From the NCBI RefSeq assembly GCF_030813795.1, contig NZ_JAUSUX010000008.1:1-64000 (forward strand): a stretch of DNA of 64,000 nucleotides, written 5' to 3'. A program made the position numbers and the translations under genes. A model generated the notes under the pieces. It ran no database searches and was not told the origin of the DNA. It saw nothing but the letters and a program-made list of their open reading frames with translations. Source of the DNA: Desulfofundulus luciae (GTDB lineage: Bacteria > Bacillota > Desulfotomaculia > Desulfotomaculales > Desulfovirgulaceae). Shown in pieces: positions 61,595-64,000 of the stretch (positions within the stretch are counted from its first letter, which is position 1; each line of letters starts with the position of its first letter).

Positions 61595-61683
61595 GGTTCA
61601 GTAGGTACTTTAAGGCGTAAGCCGGACTCCCGGCAACGGGGAGAGTTGCGGTGTAGAAGCGGCGAGAAGGGAGAAGAAGTAAC

Positions 61684-61818
61684 GTGCGCGAACTCCTGCA
61701 GCCTGTCTCTATCCAGGCCTGCAACATCACGGAAGCCTGGTACATGTTCCTCAAGCAGCTGTTTGGGGTGGATGCATACACCTACTACCCCGGGCCATAT
61801 TGTTTCAGCTTGCGGTGA
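61684..61818 (+). pseudogene. Small ORF, possible 5' fragment of a lost gene
   Basis: GTG at 61684 opens a 44-residue frame (RELLQPVSIQACNITEAWYMFL...VDAYTYYPGPYCFSLR). The first 25 residues resemble the start of thymidylate-synthase-like proteins (xxVSIxAxNLxEAW), but it then runs out. AAGAAGT and GAGAAGGGAGAAG upstream are possible ribosome-binding sites. It probably marks a deletion edge. Its end overlaps the opposite-strand Fis-like gene. Confidence 0.3.
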
Positions 61819-61952
61819 AGCGTGATGCGGCTGATGCCCAGCAATTTGGCCAGCTGGCCTTTACTCATGGTGCCTTCCTCAATTTTTTTAACGTAGGCGG
61901 CCAGAATATCCTTTTCGATGTTGACTAGCCGGGATTTCAATAGTGAAAGCAT
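61785..61952 (-). CDS. Small Fis-like HTH protein (55 residues)
   Basis: The complete product is 55 residues, mostly the helix-turn-helix of Fis/NtrC C-terminal type: NIEKDILAAYVKKIEEG near the start, then TMSKGQLAKLLGISRITLHRKLKQY. This is the DNA-binding domain found at the end of sigma-54 enhancer-binding proteins, here without the AAA+ and receiver parts. The ATG at 61952 is preceded by GGGGTGAT. It is divergent from the glutamate dehydrogenase, whose promoter is of the sigma-54 type. It could be a stand-alone DNA-binding factor or the remnant of a lost enhancer-binding protein. Confidence 0.6.
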   Translation of the reverse strand: MLSLLKSRLVNIEKDILAAYVKKIEEGTMSKGQLAKLLGISRITLHRKLKQYGPG

Positions 61953-62075
61953 AACCATCACCCCGGCATGTCTAAATCCCAGATTGAGATCCTATTTTGT
62001 TACAGATGGCCGGCAGATTGTCGCCGGCTCTAATTCCTACCCCCGGCTGAATTCAAGATAGAAAGTAAATTATCA

Positions 62076-62092
62076 TTGGCACAGTTATTGCT
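62076..62092 (+). promoter_or_regulatory. Sigma-54 promoter of the glutamate dehydrogenase gene
   Basis: TTGGCACAGTTATTGCT matches the -24/-12 consensus (YTGGCAC-N5-TTGCW) with GG and GC ten bases apart. Transcription would begin near 62103, about 60 bases before the start codon. A sigma-54 promoter requires an enhancer-binding protein, not found in the window apart from the small Fis-like protein. Confidence 0.8.
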
Positions 62093-62161
62093 TGTGCTAG
62101 TTATATAAATTGCATACAGTATACGTTTAGTGTTCATATGGCGAAAATGGGGGTAGAAAAG

Positions 62162-63460
62162 ATGGCCGAGGTAAATCCCTTTGCCAGCGCGCAGCAGGAG
62201 ATCAAGCGGGCGGTTTGTCGCTTGGGCCTGCACCCGGCGGTGTATGAAATCTTAAAGCAGCCTTTAAAGGTGCTCACCGTGGTCATTCCGGTGGAAATGG
62301 ACGACGGGACCGTCCGTGTTTTTACCGGCTACCGGGTCCAGCATAACAGCGCCCTGGGGCCGGCAAAGGGCGGTATACGTTTTCACCCGGACGTTACCCT
62401 GGAAGAAGTGAAGGCGCTGGCCATGTGGATGACCTTCAAGTGTGCGGTGGTGGGCCTGCCTTACGGTGGGGGTAAGGGAGGGGTGGTATGCAATCCCAGG
62501 GAGCTCTCACCCGGCGAACTGGAGAGGTTGAGCCGGGGCTACGTACGGGCTGTTGCCGAGATTATAGGTCCTGAGAAAGATATCCCGGCACCGGATGTAT
62601 ATACCAATTCCCGGATCATGGCCTGGATGATGGATGAATTCAGCCGCTATAAAGGATATAACGAGTTTGGTGTTATTACCGGCAAGCCGCTGATCGTGGG
62701 CGGATCGGCGGGCCGCAATGAAGCCACCGCCCGGGGGTGTGCCATTGTGGTGCGGGAGGCGGCCAAGATGCTGGGGATATCCCTGGCCGGGGCTACGGTG
62801 GCCGTACAGGGTTTCGGAAACGCCGGCAGCATTGTGGCCCGGCTGTTGCACGAAATGGGCTGCCGCATTGTCGCCGTTGTGGATTCCAACGGCGGGGCCT
62901 GTAATACTGCCGGCATGGACCCGGTAAAATTGCGTGACCATAAGACGAGAACCGGTTCTGTAAAAGGTTTCCCCGGCAGCAAACCCATTTCCTCTGCTGA
63001 ACTGCTCACCCTGGACTGCGATATTCTGGTGCCGGCGGCGCTGGAAAACCAGATTACCGCCAGTGTGGCCGGGCAGGTCAGGGCAAAGATTGTGGCTGAG
63101 GCGGCTAACGGCCCCACCACACCGGAAGGCGACCGGATATTGAATCAAAAGGGAGTTTTTGTCATACCCGATATCCTGGCCAGTGCGGGAGGGGTTACGG
63201 TTTCATACTTTGAATGGGTGCAAAACAACATGGGGTATTACTGGACTGAGGAAGAGGTAAACCGCCGTCTTGAGGAAATCATGGTGCGCGGTTTTCATGA
63301 AGTGGTGGCCATGCGCAAGCTGGGCAGGGATGTGGATATGCGCCTGGCCGCCTACATGGTGGCGGTCAAGAGGGTGGCCGAGGCTATGGAAGTGCGCGGC
63401 TGGCTGGGCAGGGGGGCGGCCCGCATGACTGCACCGCGGGCCGAGGCCCTGCCGGCTTGA
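62162..63460 (+). CDS. Glutamate/leucine/phenylalanine/valine dehydrogenase
   Basis: The 432-residue enzyme oxidatively deaminates an amino acid, most probably glutamate. It has FTGYRVQHNSALGPAKGGIRFHP, MTFKCAVVGLPYGGGKGGVVCNP (catalytic Lys region), DIPAPDVYTN, the NAD fold GATVAVQGFGNAGSIVARLLHEMG, and ILVPAALENQITASVAGQVRAKIVAEAANGPTTPEGD. The ATG at 62162 follows GGGG nine bases upstream; an upstream ATG at 62138 is also in frame. Its sigma-54 promoter suggests nitrogen or energy control. The specific amino acid is inferred. Confidence 0.9.
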   Translation: MAEVNPFASAQQEIKRAVCRLGLHPAVYEILKQPLKVLTVVIPVEMDDGTVRVFTGYRVQHNSALGPAKGGIRFHPDVTLEEVKALAMWMTFKCAVVGLPYGGGKGGVVCNPRELSPGELERLSRGYVRAVAEIIGPEKDIPAPDVYTNSRIMAWMMDEFSRYKGYNEFGVITGKPLIVGGSAGRNEATARGCAIVVREAAKMLGISLAGATVAVQGFGNAGSIVARLLHEMGCRIVAVVDSNGGACNTAGMDPVKLRDHKTRTGSVKGFPGSKPISSAELLTLDCDILVPAALENQITASVAGQVRAKIVAEAANGPTTPEGDRILNQKGVFVIPDILASAGGVTVSYFEWVQNNMGYYWTEEEVNRRLEEIMVRGFHEVVAMRKLGRDVDMRLAAYMVAVKRVAEAMEVRGWLGRGAARMTAPRAEALPA

Positions 63461-63533
63461 CAAAAGAACTGCAGGGCCACGAAGCCATCAAATTTTCACC
63501 CTGACGCCGCGGCTTAGATAGATTAAAAGGGGC

Positions 63534-63562
63534 TTGACGGGTCAAGGGGGTTATAGTATAAT
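63534..63562 (+). promoter_or_regulatory. Promoter of tRNA-Asn
   Basis: TTGACG (63534-63539) and TATAAT (63557-63562) are 17 bases apart, about 22 bases before the tRNA. Confidence 0.8.
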
Positions 63563-63583
63563 AATCCATGGCGTTGAGGTTAT

Positions 63584-63658
63584 TCCCCGATAGCTCAACG
63601 GTAGAGCATCCGGCTGTTAACCGGAGGGTTGTAGGTTCGAATCCTACTCGGGGAGCCA
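63584..63658 (+). tRNA. tRNA-Asn (GTT)
   Basis: A full cloverleaf: acceptor TCCCCGA/TCGGGGA, D arm with AGCTCAACGGTAGAGC, anticodon arm CCGGCTGTTAACCGG with anticodon GTT at 63616-63618, variable GGGTT, T arm GTAGG-TTCGAAT-CCTAC, discriminator G and encoded CCA (63656-63658). It is the intact counterpart of the copy at 56498. Confidence 0.95.
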
Positions 63659-63669
63659 GTTGAAAGCAA

Positions 63670-63709
63670 GACATACCTGGTTTATCACAGGTATGTCATT
63701 TTTTATTTT
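63670..63709 (+). terminator. Terminator of tRNA-Asn
   Basis: GACATACCTG (63670-63679) pairs exactly with CAGGTATGTC (63688-63697), loop GTTTATCA, followed by ATTTTTTATTTT. Confidence 0.85.
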
Positions 63710-63840
63710 CGTATCGTTTTATTCCATAAATAAAACCCAAAAAAGGCATAAAAAAACGAAAAATAAAGCGTCCGGGGAACCTGTATAATGCTGGCTGGTC
63801 ATGAATGGCAATAATTTGCAAAAAAAGGTTCTTCCGGCGC

Positions 63841-63900
63841 TTGTATTTTTTTATGCGGTTGTGTCTATAATAAAGGTGAAAGTCAGTCAAGGTCAAGGTC
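63841..63900 (+). promoter_or_regulatory. Promoter and CtsR-type operator of the ctsR operon
   Basis: TATAAT lies at 63866-63871, with TTGTAT 19 bases upstream. From 63882 the sequence repeats GTCA (GTCAGTCAAGGTCAAGGTCA). CtsR binds direct heptads of the type GGTCAAA, so this is a plausible autoregulatory site, though the repeats are compressed. Confidence 0.5.
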
Positions 63901-63917
63901 AGGGAGGGTGGTGGTGG

Positions 63918-64000
63918 TTGTCAAACATCTCAGACCTTATTGAACGCTATTTAAAGGAGCTGCTGGCCGCCAGCGCCCGGGGGATGATCGAGATCCGGCG
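63918..64000 (+). CDS. ctsR: Transcriptional repressor CtsR (partial, 5' end)
   Basis: CtsR represses clp heat-shock genes. The window holds the first 27 complete codons: LSNISDLIERYLKELLA followed by ASARGMIEIR. This matches the start of CtsR (NISDIIEQYLKxxL...EIxR). The TTG at 63918 follows GGAGGGTG. The rest, and probably mcsA-mcsB-clpC, lie beyond the window. Its place after lysS is conserved in Firmicutes, though here about 10 kb of other genes intervene. Confidence 0.85.
   Translation, partial: MSNISDLIERYLKELLAASARGMIEIR

Noticed and set aside
63696-63896. A 66-codon minus-strand frame before ctsR
   Set aside because: It covers the tRNA terminator and the ctsR promoter and is Lys/Phe-rich low-complexity sequence.

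Overview
The window looks like chromosome from a Gram-positive, anaerobic, spore-forming Peptococcaceae/Desulfotomaculales-type Firmicute (Desulfotomaculum, Desulfofundulus or Pelotomaculum relatives). The signs are GTG/TTG starts behind strong GGAGG sites, a greA-lysS...ctsR order, class III anaerobic ribonucleotide reductase, oxygen-labile two-subunit fumarase, type III pantothenate kinase, sigma-54 use and abundant c-di-GMP proteins. No species is claimed.

Layout. 0-4 kb: an IS21-type end cuts the 5' part of an ATPase gene, followed by an amidohydrolase and an MFS transporter on the minus strand. 4.0-7.4 kb: a pantothenate operon (ketopantoate-reductase-like gene, panB, panC, panD) behind a leader with a hairpin fitting the pan RNA motif and an intrinsic terminator. 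7.5-8.0 kb: a large, highly structured RNA without its own ORF, resembling HEARO/omega RNA. 8.2-20.7 kb: a sulfonate/hydroxy-acid region with a FadR-type regulator, sulfolactate-type dehydrogenase, TSUP exporter, sulfolactate sulfo-lyase (suyAB), a chemoreceptor, a divergent UxaA paralogue, a TAXI-TRAP transporter and an ArsB/NhaD-type permease. 21-27.5 kb: fumarase and a four-subunit succinate dehydrogenase/fumarate reductase, then a DASS dicarboxylate transporter. These regions fit together: sulfolactate gives pyruvate and sulfite, and C4 dicarboxylates pass through fumarase and SDH. 27.9-32.2 kb: the NAD de novo operon nadABC plus a second GntR regulator.

32-43 kb is an accessory, decaying region. 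It holds an sdpR-sdpI pair bracketed by a short direct repeat, a 42-bp repeat in two copies, three toxin-antitoxin relics, a broken PH-domain gene, a PadR tail, a membrane-flavoprotein fusion and fragments resembling a DISARM-type defence locus. Two large c-di-GMP enzymes (36.9-39.3 and 43.2-46.0 kb) sit in or beside it.

46-54 kb returns to housekeeping genes: bioY and birA with a BirA-type operator, an ArsR regulator with a palindrome, coaX-dusB, an HTH protein followed by an acyl-ACP-reductase-like dehydrogenase, and greA-lysS. 54-64 kb holds a CLC protein lacking the gating glutamate, a degenerate tRNA-Asn, DsrE, TatD, DUF2250, nrdDG, a 55-residue Fis-like protein divergent from a glutamate dehydrogenase with a sigma-54 promoter, an intact tRNA-Asn and the start of ctsR.

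The most distinctive signals are the ORF-less structured RNA at 7.5-7.95 kb, the pan-motif leader, the sulfolactate cluster with a shared GGTATGACCT motif, the Gln-gate CLC, and the Fis-like microprotein/sigma-54/gdh arrangement. All coordinates and motifs were read by eye; no database search was run.
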